Origin: Staphylococcus simiae
Lineage (GTDB): Bacteria > Bacillota > Bacilli > Staphylococcales > Staphylococcaceae
Direction of reading: 5' to 3'
Assembly: GCF_017357005.1 (NCBI RefSeq)
Contig: NZ_CP071589.1
Coordinates: 186,001-250,000 of the forward strand
Length of the DNA: 64,000 nucleotides
The position numbers were made by a program, and so were the translations under genes. A model generated the notes under the pieces. That model did no database searches, had not been told where the DNA came from, and saw only the letters and a list, made by a program, of their open reading frames with translations. Positions 37,077-46,196 of this stretch are shown here, in pieces. Every line of letters starts with the position of its first letter. Position 1 is the stretch's first letter.

Positions 37077-37092
37077 ATTAACATAAAAATAA

Positions 37093-37491
37093 TCATTTAA
37101 CATCTTTACCATATAATTCTTGTTTGATTTTAGTAGTTGAAATACCTTCTGTACGATTTAAATAAATGACTTCACATTTATCTTTTAAGAAGTCAAATTC
37201 ACCTTCCCAGTCATGTCCCATTACGAAGACATCGACATCATATTTATCAACATCAGTTTCTTTTTGACCCCAATTATCTTCCGGAATAACTAAGTCTACA
37301 TAACGAATTGATTCTAACATCATTTTTCGTTGTTCAAAATCATAGTAAGATTTTTTGTTTTTAATTTGATTAAATTCATCAGTAGAAAGTGCAACAATGA
37401 GATAATCTCCCATTTCACGTGCTCTTCTTAGTAATTCAATATGACCATAATGTAATAAATCGTAAGTTCCATACGTAATTACTCTTTTCAA
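37093..37491 (-). CDS. tarD: Glycerol-3-phosphate cytidylyltransferase
   Basis: This 132-residue enzyme makes CDP-glycerol from CTP and glycerol-3-phosphate for the teichoic acid linkage unit. The nucleotidyltransferase motif GTYDLLHYGHIELL (8-21, HxGH) and the C-terminal EGISTTKIKQEL (RTEGISTT block) are present, and the length equals TarD/TagD. A GGAGG-like site lies before the ATG. In S. aureus tarD lies with tarB and tagX elsewhere; here it is between two glycerophosphotransferase genes that use its product. Confidence 0.95.
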   Translation of the reverse strand: MKRVITYGTYDLLHYGHIELLRRAREMGDYLIVALSTDEFNQIKNKKSYYDFEQRKMMLESIRYVDLVIPEDNWGQKETDVDKYDVDVFVMGHDWEGEFDFLKDKCEVIYLNRTEGISTTKIKQELYGKDVK

Positions 37492-37710
37492 TTGTCATCC
37501 TCCATATTTGTTATACAATTATTATAACTATAACATATCTGGCATCGATTAATCATTTTATAGTATCATTTAATAATAAATTAATATAAAAATATAATGA
37601 TTTAATCTATAATAGAATAAGGTTGGGAATTTAGTTCAGTAATAATGTTTGCAAGGTGATACAATTAGTTTATTAAAGTTAATTGTCTAAGTTTTTTAAG
37701 GAGAATGAAT

Positions 37711-38886
37711 ATGATCACAAAATATCTAAAGAAGATTTATACACGTGTAGTCAGTGCTATATTTAAAGCTGAATCGCATTTTATTAATAAAAAGCTCATT
37801 TATTTTGAAAGCTTTCATGGTAAGCAATTTAATGATAATCCAAGAGCATTATATGAATATTTGAAAGAAACATCAGACTATAAATTGATATGGGGAGTAA
37901 AAAAAGGACACGAACAGATTTTCATAGAAAATGATGTACCTTATGTTAGAAGATTTTCATTAAAATGGTTATTAGTTATGCCAAGAGCAAGTTATTGGAT
38001 TATTAACACAAGAATACCAGCATGGTTTTATAAATCTTCTAAAATTAAATACCTACAAACTTGGCATGGAACACCTTTGAAAAAAATCGGTTTAGATATT
38101 CAAGATGTCCATATGCCAAATACAAATACTCAACAATATAGAAAGAATATTGTGTTAGAAAGTGAAAGATGGGATTATTTAATCTCACCTAATCAGTATT
38201 CTACTAAAATATTTAATCAAGCTTTCAAAGTAGATAAAAGCAAAATTATTGAAACTGGTTATCCAAGAAATGATAAACTAGTTAACAAACAGTATAATGA
38301 AAGTTATATTAATGAAATAAAGAAACAATTAAATATACCTAAAAATAAGAAAGTAATCATGTACGCGCCTACTTGGAGAGATGATGAATATATTACAAAA
38401 GGGTCGTATAAGTTTAATGTGAGTTTTGATGTAGATAAATTGCGTCAGGTCATTGGTGATGAATTTGTACTATTATTAAGAATGCATTATTTAGTAACTA
38501 CTAGAGTAGATGAAAATGACAACTTTTTAAAAGATGTATCTGATTATACAGATGTTTCCGATTTATACTTAATAAGTGACATATTAATTACAGATTATTC
38601 ATCTGTGATGTTTGATTATGGTATTTTAAAGAGACCACAAATCTTTTATGCATATGATTTGGAGAATTATGATCAAAATCTAAGAGGTTTTTATTTAGAT
38701 TATTATAAAGAGTTACCAGGTCCCATTGCAAAAAATGAAAATGAATTATTAGATCTTTTAAAAGAGAGTGGGAGTTTGAAAGAACGATACAATGAAGAAA
38801 TAGAAAGATTTTATAATGAATATTGTTATACTGAAAATGGGAAAGCAACACAAGATGTAATCAAAACAATAATTAGTAATAGTTAG
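37711..38886 (+). CDS. tarF: Teichoic acid glycerol-phosphate transferase TarF
   Basis: AAGGAG is 7 bases from the ATG at 37711, which is preferred to an ATG at 37705 that abuts it; the product is 391 residues. It is a membrane-associated transferase of the CDP-glycerol family: LQTWHGTPLKKIG, TGYPRND, MYAPTWRDDE, LRMHYLV and ITDYSSVMFDYGILKRPQ. It resembles S. aureus TarF (as I recall it), which adds a glycerol-phosphate to the WTA linkage unit before ribitol polymerisation. It has its own terminator and precedes tarIJL. Confidence 0.92.
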   Translation: MITKYLKKIYTRVVSAIFKAESHFINKKLIYFESFHGKQFNDNPRALYEYLKETSDYKLIWGVKKGHEQIFIENDVPYVRRFSLKWLLVMPRASYWIINTRIPAWFYKSSKIKYLQTWHGTPLKKIGLDIQDVHMPNTNTQQYRKNIVLESERWDYLISPNQYSTKIFNQAFKVDKSKIIETGYPRNDKLVNKQYNESYINEIKKQLNIPKNKKVIMYAPTWRDDEYITKGSYKFNVSFDVDKLRQVIGDEFVLLLRMHYLVTTRVDENDNFLKDVSDYTDVSDLYLISDILITDYSSVMFDYGILKRPQIFYAYDLENYDQNLRGFYLDYYKELPGPIAKNENELLDLLKESGSLKERYNEEIERFYNEYCYTENGKATQDVIKTIISNS

Positions 38887-38923
38887 AATTTTGAAAGAAA
38901 AAATCAGTGTCACGTTATCAATA

Positions 38924-38969
38924 AATAGACTAAGTTATCTAATTTAGAGGCTTGGTCTATTTTTATTTT
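38924..38969 (+). terminator. tarF terminator
   Basis: AATAGACTAAG pairs with CTTGGTCTATT and is followed by TTTATTTTT. The remaining ~235 bp to tarI hold no gene and must contain its promoter. Confidence 0.82.
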
Positions 38970-39204
38970 TGATATTAAATATTATTCAGATACGAAAATA
39001 AGTTTTGATTAATGAATTTAAGCATAGAAGTATGGTTTGGATAGAAATAAAGCTTGATTAACCAATCAATATATTTTTGAGTGTAATATAAAGTTTAAAA
39101 TGCTAGAATGTATGTATATTGCCTATAAATATTTCAATAAATATGATAATAAAATTAGTAGAAAATGATATTTTGCAAAATATAATAAAAGTGGAGGGGA
39201 TTCA

Positions 39205-39921
39205 ATGAAATATGCAGGTATTTTAGCCGGAGGTATAGGATCTAGAATGGGTAATGTCCCTTTACCTAAACAATTTTTAGATTTAGATAATAAACCTATC
39301 TTAATACACACACTAGAAAAATTTATTTTAATTAATGAATTTGAAAAAATCATAATAGCCACGCCTCAACAATGGGTGACTCATACAAAAGATACCTTGA
39401 AAAAATTCAAAATATCCGATGATAGAATTGAGGTTGTTCAAGGTGGTGCTGATCGTAATGATACAATCATGAACATTATCAATTTTATAGAACAAGAAAA
39501 AGGTCTTAATGATGAAGATATCATTGTGACTCATGATGCGGTAAGACCATTTTTAACTCATCGTATTATTAATGAAAATATTACTGCAGCGATGGAATAT
39601 GGAGCAGTGGATACAGTTATAGATGCTATTGATACTATTGTAACTTCTAAGAATGATGAAATAATTGATTCGATTCCTGTTAGAAACGAAATGTATCAAG
39701 GGCAAACACCACAATCTTTTAATATTAAATTATTGAAAGAAAGTTATAACCAATTAACTAACGAACAAAAAAGTATTTTGTCTGATGCTTGTAAGATTAT
39801 TGTCGAAACAAATAAACCAGTTCGCCTTGTCAAAGGAGAATTATATAATATCAAAGTTACAACTCCATACGATTTAAAAGTAGCTGATGCAATTATAAGA
39901 GGTGATATTACAGATGATTAA
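39205..39921 (+). CDS. tarI: Ribitol-5-phosphate cytidylyltransferase
   Basis: This 238-residue enzyme makes CDP-ribitol from CTP and ribitol-5-phosphate. The N-terminal loop is [11 protein letters not shown] with PLPKQF following. The VTHDAVRPF block and the GQTPQSF block are diagnostic for TarI/IspD-type cytidylyltransferases. GTGGAGGGG precedes the ATG. The adjoining tarJ and tarL genes show it is TarI, not IspD. The end overlaps tarJ by 8 bases, implying coupled translation. Confidence 0.95.
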   Translation: MKYAGILAGGIGSRMGNVPLPKQFLDLDNKPILIHTLEKFILINEFEKIIIATPQQWVTHTKDTLKKFKISDDRIEVVQGGADRNDTIMNIINFIEQEKGLNDEDIIVTHDAVRPFLTHRIINENITAAMEYGAVDTVIDAIDTIVTSKNDEIIDSIPVRNEMYQGQTPQSFNIKLLKESYNQLTNEQKSILSDACKIIVETNKPVRLVKGELYNIKVTTPYDLKVADAIIRGDITDD

Positions 39922-40939
39922 TCAAGTATATCAATTAGTAGCTCCTAGACAATTTGAAGTAACCTACAACAATGTTGATATTTACAGTAACCATGTAATA
40001 GTTAGACCGTTATATATGTCTATATGTGCTGCTGATCAAAGATATTATACAGGTAGTAGGGATGAAAATGTCTTGTATCAAAAACTTCCTATGTCATTAA
40101 TACATGAGGGTGTTGGAGAAGTGGTTTTTGATAGTAAAGGAATTTATGAAAAAGGGACAAAAGTTGTTATGGTTCCAAATACACCAACAGAAACTGACGA
40201 AGTTATTGCAGAAAATTACCTCAAATCTAGTTATTTTAGATCTAGTGGATATGATGGTTTTATGCAAGACTTTGTATTTTTAAATCACGATAGAGTTGTA
40301 ACCTTACCTGATGATATTGACTTGAGTATTATTTCATATACTGAACTTGTTTCAGTTAGTATGCATGCAATACGCAGATTTGAAAGGAAATCGATTAGTA
40401 ATAAGAATTCATTTGGAATATGGGGAGATGGAAATCTGGGTTATATTACAGCAATCTTATTAAGAAAATTATACCCAGAATCTAAAATCTATGTTTTTGG
40501 TAAAACAGATTATAAATTAAGTCATTTTTCATTTGTTGATGAAGTGTTTTACATCAATAAAATACCTAAGAATTTAACATTTGATCATGCATTTGAGTGT
40601 GTAGGTGGACGTGGTAGTCAATCTGCAATTAATCAAATGATTGATTATATTTCACCAGAAGGAAGTATAGCTCTTCTGGGCGTAAGTGAATTTCCAGTAG
40701 AAGTAAATACGCGTTTAGTATTAGAAAAAGGCATTACATTAATAGGTAGTAGTAGAAGTGGAACAAAAGATTTTCAAGATGTTGTTGATTTGTACGTACA
40801 ATATCCTGACATTGTTGAAAAGCTTTCATTATTAAAAGGACAAGAATTTGAGATAGCCACAATCAACGACTTAACAGAAGCATTTGAATCAGATTTATCA
40901 ACATCATGGGGAAAAACTGTCTTGAAATGGACTATGTAA
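39914..40939 (+). CDS. tarJ: Ribulose-5-phosphate reductase
   Basis: From the ATG at 39914 (GAGGTGAT upstream) the product is 341 residues; an in-frame GTG 12 bases earlier lies within the ribosome site. It is a medium-chain zinc-type dehydrogenase that reduces ribulose-5-phosphate to ribitol-5-phosphate with [17 protein letters not shown] and LIHEGVGEV are the active-site blocks, and GDGNLGYI the cofactor loop. The sequence looks nearly the same as S. aureus TarJ. TarI and TarJ act as a pair to supply CDP-ribitol. Confidence 0.95.
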   Translation: MINQVYQLVAPRQFEVTYNNVDIYSNHVIVRPLYMSICAADQRYYTGSRDENVLYQKLPMSLIHEGVGEVVFDSKGIYEKGTKVVMVPNTPTETDEVIAENYLKSSYFRSSGYDGFMQDFVFLNHDRVVTLPDDIDLSIISYTELVSVSMHAIRRFERKSISNKNSFGIWGDGNLGYITAILLRKLYPESKIYVFGKTDYKLSHFSFVDEVFYINKIPKNLTFDHAFECVGGRGSQSAINQMIDYISPEGSIALLGVSEFPVEVNTRLVLEKGITLIGSSRSGTKDFQDVVDLYVQYPDIVEKLSLLKGQEFEIATINDLTEAFESDLSTSWGKTVLKWTM

Positions 40940-40960
40940 ATAGAAAAGGATGAATACGCA

Positions 40961-42649
40961 TTGGTTAAAAGTAAGATATATATAGATAAAATCTATTGGG
41001 AACGCGTTCAATTATTTGTTGAAGGTCATAGTGAAAACTTAGATTTAACAAAAAGTAAATTTGTATTGAGAAACTTAACTGAAACACGAATATTGAAAGC
41101 AAATGATGTCAAAATTGATGATAATAAGTTTGTATGTCGATTTAACGTTGCCATTTTAGATGATGGTTATTATTTACCTCAAGATAAATATTTATTAGTA
41201 AATGAGCAAGATTTTTCATATATTGCCGAATTAAATCCAGAAGTGATTAATGATGCTTATCAATTGTTAAAAGAAGATGAGGAAGAACAATACAATGAAA
41301 TAGAAACGCAAAATGGTAAAATCAATTATTTATTACAAAGCTATCTAAAAGAGTTTAAGAAAGGTGGTAATTCTAAAAAAACGATATATACAATAACGCC
41401 TGAGATTTCTAGCGATGTAAATGAATTTGTATTTGACGTTAATGTAACTATGCCAAAACCTAAACAATTATTTATTGTAAGAAAATATAAAGAAGTGAAT
41501 AAAAAAATTAGAAAATATTCATTTAATATCAGAAAATTTGTATTTCAAACAATTTTTAATACAACTAAGTTCTTCCATTTGAAAAAAGGGAAAACGGTAC
41601 TTTTTACCTCAGATTCAAGAGGAACAATGTCAGGGAATTTTAAATATATTTATGATGAGATGCTAAGACAAAATCTAGATCAAAAATATAATATTCATAC
41701 TATTTTCAAAGCAAATATAACCGATCGTCGTGGTCTGATTGATAAATTTAGATTGCCATATTTATTAGGAAAAGCTGATTATATTTTTGTTGATGACTTT
41801 CATCCCCTGATATATACAGTTCGATTTAGACGATCTCAAGAAGTTATTCAAGTATGGCATGCGGTAGGTGCATTTAAAACAGTAGGATTTAGTCGTACAG
41901 GAAAAAAAGGCGGACCATTTATTGATTCACTAAATCATCGTAGTTATACAAAGGCATATGTTTCTTCGGAAACGGATATACCATTTTATGCTGAAGCATT
42001 TGGTATTAAAGAAAAAAATGTTGTACCAACAGGTGTTCCACGTACTGATGTTTTATTTGACGAGGATTACGCGAAGTCTATTAGAAGAGAAATGGAAGAT
42101 GAATTACCAATAATCAAGGGTAAAAAAGTTATATTATTTGCCCCAACATTTAGAGGTAATGGACATGGTACTGCACATTATCCATTTTTCAAAATAGATT
42201 TTGAGCGTCTAGCAAAATATTGTGAAGAACATAATGCAGTTGTATTGTTTAAAATGCACCCATTTGTTAAGAATCGATTGAATATATCTAATCAACATCA
42301 AAAATATTTTGTTGATGTTTCTGATTTCAGGGAAGTAAACGATATTTTGTTTATAACTGATTTATTAATTAGTGATTATTCATCATTAATATATGAATTT
42401 GCAGTATTTAAACGACCAATGATATTCTATGCATTTGATTTAGAAGATTATATTACAACTAGGGATTTTTATGAACCGTATGAATCATTTGTTCCAGGAA
42501 AAATTGTACAATCATTTGATGAATTAATGGATGCTTTAAATAATGAAAATTATGATGAACAAAAAGTTGTACCTTTCCTTGATAAACATTTTAAATATCA
42601 AGACGGTCGTTCAAGTGAACGTTTAGTAAGAGATTTATTCGGTAGTTAA
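40961..42649 (+). CDS. tarL: Ribitol-phosphate polymerase TarL
   Basis: The start is a TTG at 40961 with AAAAGGA 10-11 bases upstream; the 562-residue length and N-terminus match S. aureus TarL as I recall it. Residues 1-180 are a beta-rich N-terminal region. The catalytic polyol-phosphate transferase domain follows, with TSDSRGTMSGNFKY, QVWHAVGAFKTVGFSRTG, PTGVPRTD, FAPTFRGNG, HPF and ISDYSSLIYEF. TarL extends the linkage unit with dozens of ribitol-phosphate units at the inner membrane face. Only one tarIJL set is visible; S. aureus usually has two. Confidence 0.95.
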   Translation: MVKSKIYIDKIYWERVQLFVEGHSENLDLTKSKFVLRNLTETRILKANDVKIDDNKFVCRFNVAILDDGYYLPQDKYLLVNEQDFSYIAELNPEVINDAYQLLKEDEEEQYNEIETQNGKINYLLQSYLKEFKKGGNSKKTIYTITPEISSDVNEFVFDVNVTMPKPKQLFIVRKYKEVNKKIRKYSFNIRKFVFQTIFNTTKFFHLKKGKTVLFTSDSRGTMSGNFKYIYDEMLRQNLDQKYNIHTIFKANITDRRGLIDKFRLPYLLGKADYIFVDDFHPLIYTVRFRRSQEVIQVWHAVGAFKTVGFSRTGKKGGPFIDSLNHRSYTKAYVSSETDIPFYAEAFGIKEKNVVPTGVPRTDVLFDEDYAKSIRREMEDELPIIKGKKVILFAPTFRGNGHGTAHYPFFKIDFERLAKYCEEHNAVVLFKMHPFVKNRLNISNQHQKYFVDVSDFREVNDILFITDLLISDYSSLIYEFAVFKRPMIFYAFDLEDYITTRDFYEPYESFVPGKIVQSFDELMDALNNENYDEQKVVPFLDKHFKYQDGRSSERLVRDLFGS

Positions 42650-42770
42650 ATATAAAATTAAACAATTATTTTTCTTAACTTTACATTTAATATATTAATT
42701 CTATTTTAACAAACGATTATTTTTATTGTTTTATTAAATTATAAAATACAATATTTAAAAGGGGCTTATT

Positions 42771-44666
42771 ATGAGTATTATATTTGTAACCAGTAGGTTA
42801 GATAAGGATCATGGTGGATTGACAGCATCATTATTAAATAAAACTAGAATTTTATATGACTACAATAAAATTAAGTCTAAAATTCTAACTTTTCATGCTG
42901 ATCAAAATTTTAATAATATAAAAAATGAAATACAAAGACGTTATGAGCTTGAAAATAAGACTGATATTTTAAATATTAATGAATACTTTAGAGAGCGTGG
43001 TTTAAAATATACAACAAATAAATACTCAGTTGATATAAGTGATTTAACAAAAGTGAAAGTAAATGATTCTACAACTGAATTTTACAATAATGGTATCAAA
43101 AGATTAGAAATTAAATATAAAAATAATATACTTACTGAAGTTAAGCATTTTACAGACAATAGTATATGTTTTAAAAAAGATATTGTTGATCACGATGGTT
43201 TTTTATACTGGACAAGTTTTTATATTGATGCAAAACTTTCTAGACAAATTTTTTACAGAAAAGATGGTTCAGCATTTCAATCAAGAGAATATGATTCTAC
43301 AAATAATAAAAAAAACATTAAAAATATAGTATTATTTGATGATTCTATATTAAGATTCAATTCTTTTGATGAATTTAAGACGTATTTTATTGAAAAATTT
43401 ATTGAGGATAGATGTACATATATTATTGGTGAAGCTAGGGCACAAGATTCAGTTATTTTAAATATTAATGACTCAAGAGTTCGAAAAATTTTTATGACTC
43501 ATAGTATTCATGAAAGGCCTGATACAAAAATAATTCGTCTAGGTAATAGGAAAGTATTAAATAATTTGAATAAAATCGATGGTCTTGTATTGCTAACAAA
43601 CAAGCAAAGAGGAGACATAATTAAACGATTTGGTGAAAGAAACAATTATTATGTAATTCCACATTCAATTGAAATACCTAAAGTAGTAACCAAGAAAGAC
43701 CCAAATAAAATTGTGATAATCTCTAGGCTACATGAGGAAAAACGATTGGATCATGCAATTAAAGCATTTAAAAAAGTGATTCAGAAAAGTCCAGATGCCA
43801 AGTTATATATTTATGGAGATGGTGATCAAAAAGAATCATTACAAAATTTGATTAATAAATTAAATGTACAACATAATGTAAAACTAATGGGTTATACAAA
43901 TAATACTAATGAAGTGCTACAAAGCGCTACATGCTCAATATTAACATCTAAATATGAAGGATTTGCGTTAGTTATACAAGAGAGTATAGCAAATGGAACA
44001 CCTGTAATAGCATATGACATTAAGTATGGTCCTTCAGATATGATTGATAACGAGAAAAATGGATTTCTAGTTTCGGATGGTAATATAGATGAATTAGCTG
44101 CAACTATAATCGCTTACTTAAATGTTTCAAATAATAAAAAGAAAAAGTATTCAGAAGAAGCAGTTATAAAAGCCAAGTCTTTTTCTAATGAGCGTTTTGC
44201 AGAGTCATGGTTGAAATTATTTGAAGATTTAAAATCTCCTAAAATAAGAATAGAACCTCAAGTGAGATTAACAAAAGTTGAAAGAAATACTTTGTCAAAA
44301 AATAATTTTAAAATAGAAGTTGAGATGGAAATTAATAACTCTATAAATGATATAACACCTAAATTTTGGGGAACATTTTATAATAGATCAACTATAAATA
44401 ATGAAGGTATTAAAAATAATACAAGAGTAGAAACTACTGTAAAAAAAGTAAGACAAAATATATATATAATTGATTTTTATTTTAAAGCTAATGAATTTCA
44501 AAAAAATGAAATATATGATGTATTTTTATCAATGCAATATGATTCTAACTATTTTGACTTGCGAATTGGTAATCAAAGAAAAGATATAAATATTGAAAAA
44601 ATTAAAACTAGAAGAGTTACTCCATATTTTACTCAAACTTATGATAATTTAAGTTTTAAGTTATAA
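42771..44666 (+). CDS. WTA-type glycosyltransferase: TarM-like GT-B core with TarS-like C-terminus
   Basis: This 631-residue protein follows tarL, where S. aureus encodes the WTA glycosyltransferase TarS. The catalytic part is not TarS-like: DKDHGGLTASLLNKTRILYDY at the start, a beta-rich insert at about 85-190 like the trimerisation domain of TarM, and a GT4 donor domain from about 300 (IISRLHEEKRLDHAI, YIYGDGDQ, SKYEGFALVIQESIANGTPVIAYDIKYGPSDMI). TarM attaches alpha-GlcNAc to ribitol. Residues about 505-631 are an extra beta-rich domain ending DVFLSMQ, FDLRIGNQR and TPYFTQTYDNLSFKL. This recalls the TarS tail (VFLEVQ, FEVRVGNQR, TPYFTKDFNNISL, quoted from memory). Sugar and linkage are unknown. 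Confidence 0.8.
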   Translation: MSIIFVTSRLDKDHGGLTASLLNKTRILYDYNKIKSKILTFHADQNFNNIKNEIQRRYELENKTDILNINEYFRERGLKYTTNKYSVDISDLTKVKVNDSTTEFYNNGIKRLEIKYKNNILTEVKHFTDNSICFKKDIVDHDGFLYWTSFYIDAKLSRQIFYRKDGSAFQSREYDSTNNKKNIKNIVLFDDSILRFNSFDEFKTYFIEKFIEDRCTYIIGEARAQDSVILNINDSRVRKIFMTHSIHERPDTKIIRLGNRKVLNNLNKIDGLVLLTNKQRGDIIKRFGERNNYYVIPHSIEIPKVVTKKDPNKIVIISRLHEEKRLDHAIKAFKKVIQKSPDAKLYIYGDGDQKESLQNLINKLNVQHNVKLMGYTNNTNEVLQSATCSILTSKYEGFALVIQESIANGTPVIAYDIKYGPSDMIDNEKNGFLVSDGNIDELAATIIAYLNVSNNKKKKYSEEAVIKAKSFSNERFAESWLKLFEDLKSPKIRIEPQVRLTKVERNTLSKNNFKIEVEMEINNSINDITPKFWGTFYNRSTINNEGIKNNTRVETTVKKVRQNIYIIDFYFKANEFQKNEIYDVFLSMQYDSNYFDLRIGNQRKDINIEKIKTRRVTPYFTQTYDNLSFKL

Positions 44667-44710
44667 ATTCTTTATAACTAGATTCAATCTATAAACCAAG
44701 GGAGTTTAAT

Positions 44711-45550
44711 ATGACAACTAAACAATTAATAGCTAGTGCTGTAACAGTGATGACTATGCTTACGACTGCCAATTCAGCTCAAGCAGCAGAAAATTATTAC
44801 TATGATGGTATGCATAGTCCAAATGATGCACAGGCATTGTCTAAAGCTAAAAAGATTAGTAATCATGATGTGACTATCTCACATTATGGTTATGCTAATA
44901 AAACACCATACAAGGCTGTGGGAAGAGTTTCTAATAATGATGGTTGGAAAGGGTATGGCAAAGATAGTATGGGTACAGGATTTGTAGTTGGACCACATAC
45001 TTTTTTAACCAATGGCCATGTCATTGACCGTAAGAATGGACAACCAGCTGCAGTGAAAGAGATTACTTTTGATATGAATCGTGATGGTAAACACATCCCG
45101 TATCGTTTTCATGCTACTAAAGTTATTAAAGTACCCCAACATGACATTGCAATTGTATATACTAAAGAAAATTTAGCAAAATACGTTCAACCGTTAAAAT
45201 TAGCGTCTGATAGTCAAATTAATCACCTTAAATTTAATGATCGTTTATATTCATTAGGTTATCCATGGCAATTTGATGGTAAAAAAGACGATAATACCAA
45301 AGCATATTGGAATAAATATCGAGTATTACAACGTTCTGGCAATGGAACAGAGATTCAAATTAAGGATAAATTCCGTTCAGGTGCGTCAGGTTCACCAATG
45401 GTTAATAATAAATACCAAGTATACGGTTTACGCACTTATGGCTACAATTTACGAGGTCATTCATCAGGAGAATATGCTAAACAAGAAGTAGCAGGCGGAG
45501 AAGCTTTAAATGGTTTTGCTGGAAAATATATAAAAGAAAGAATTAAGTAA
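44711..45550 (+). CDS. Secreted V8/exfoliative-toxin-type serine protease
   Basis: This 279-residue protein has an N-terminal signal peptide ending AQAA (about 1-26) and a chymotrypsin-like S1B domain. The triad is His103 (TNGHVID), Asp145 (VPQHDIAIVY) and Ser226 (RSGASGSPM). The pattern is that of staphylococcal glutamyl endopeptidase, Spl proteases and exfoliative toxins. No toxin-specific feature is evident and the cleavage preference cannot be read. AAGGGAG precedes the ATG. It follows the teichoic acid glycosyltransferase by 44 bp, so it may be transcribed with it. A strong terminator follows. Confidence 0.9.
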   Translation: MTTKQLIASAVTVMTMLTTANSAQAAENYYYDGMHSPNDAQALSKAKKISNHDVTISHYGYANKTPYKAVGRVSNNDGWKGYGKDSMGTGFVVGPHTFLTNGHVIDRKNGQPAAVKEITFDMNRDGKHIPYRFHATKVIKVPQHDIAIVYTKENLAKYVQPLKLASDSQINHLKFNDRLYSLGYPWQFDGKKDDNTKAYWNKYRVLQRSGNGTEIQIKDKFRSGASGSPMVNNKYQVYGLRTYGYNLRGHSSGEYAKQEVAGGEALNGFAGKYIKERIK

Positions 45551-45559
45551 AGATAATGC

Positions 45560-45595
45560 AAAAAAGATGTCCAAAATAAATTGGGCATCTTTTTT
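45560..45595 (+). terminator. Terminator of the protease gene
   Basis: AAAAAAGATGTCC faces GGGCATCTTTTTT, ending in a T run. The next ~240 bp hold no gene that I can support. Confidence 0.88.
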
Positions 45596-45839
45596 ATGAC
45601 CTACTTTTGGCTAAAATGTGTCAATTTTTAAAATAGACTAATATACTCAGATAATTTTGCAAGAGGACATTTAATGTCCTTTGAAAATGTTTTAATAGAA
45701 GTGTAATTAAATAGCGCTCTTTTTAAAAGGTTCCTAAATAAATTGTACTGATGTTTGGGAAGTAGGCAATAGAATAATCAAATGATTAAGTTATAGCAAC
45801 TGTTAAATAGCGCTTGAATAAACAATAGGGGGAAACATT

Positions 45840-46148
45840 ATGTTTAAGCAACAAGTTAATCATGACCACGTTACACAAAGTAGATATTTTGAAGAAACGA
45901 AGAGGATATTAAACCATGAAAAGACTTTGATTCAAGAGCAAGGTTTCGGATTAATATGTTCTGAACAAGCCATTCAACTTATTGCGGAACAAATATATGT
46001 TTCGACTGAAAGTGAACAACAAAATCAACAAATCATTTCGAACTTTTTAAATGAATATATTACTGATGAAATGATTTATGGCAATCTTCAAGAAGGACAT
46101 GTTATTAATATTGATGCTGATGATGAAGACATTATGTTTTATTATTAA
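45840..46148 (+). CDS. Small acidic protein resembling the ClpB/ClpC C-terminal (D2-small) domain
   Basis: This 102-residue protein has no signal or membrane segment. GGGGGAAACATT precedes the ATG. Residues 37-95 (LICSEQAIQLIAEQIYVS, then LNEYITDEMIYGNLQEGHVINID) follow the pattern of the Clp D2-small domain. In ClpB and ClpC that pattern is helix (T/S)-x-x-A-x-x-x-L-x-x-x-G(F/Y), then IxxxLSExxLxGxxxEGxxVxVD. The central GARPLRR sensor segment is missing. It could cap or modulate a Clp ATPase ring, but this rests on a short pattern match. It is flanked by terminators and so is its own transcript. Confidence 0.55.
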   Translation: MFKQQVNHDHVTQSRYFEETKRILNHEKTLIQEQGFGLICSEQAIQLIAEQIYVSTESEQQNQQIISNFLNEYITDEMIYGNLQEGHVINIDADDEDIMFYY

Positions 46149-46150
46149 CA

Positions 46151-46196
46151 ATGACAAAAGAGGGTGTATGCTTCGTCACATACATCCTCTTAGTCA
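46151..46196. terminator. Bidirectional terminator
   Basis: ATGACAAAAGAGGGTGTATG faces CATACATCCTCTTAGTCAT between convergent genes. Confidence 0.85.

Noticed and set aside
39205-39921. tarI as IspD (isoprenoid pathway)
   Set aside because: Overlap with tarJ and adjacency to tarL identify it as the ribitol-5-phosphate enzyme.
44711-45550. Naming the protease as an exfoliative toxin
   Set aside because: Only the general V8/S1B features and triad are visible; no toxin-specific evidence is present.
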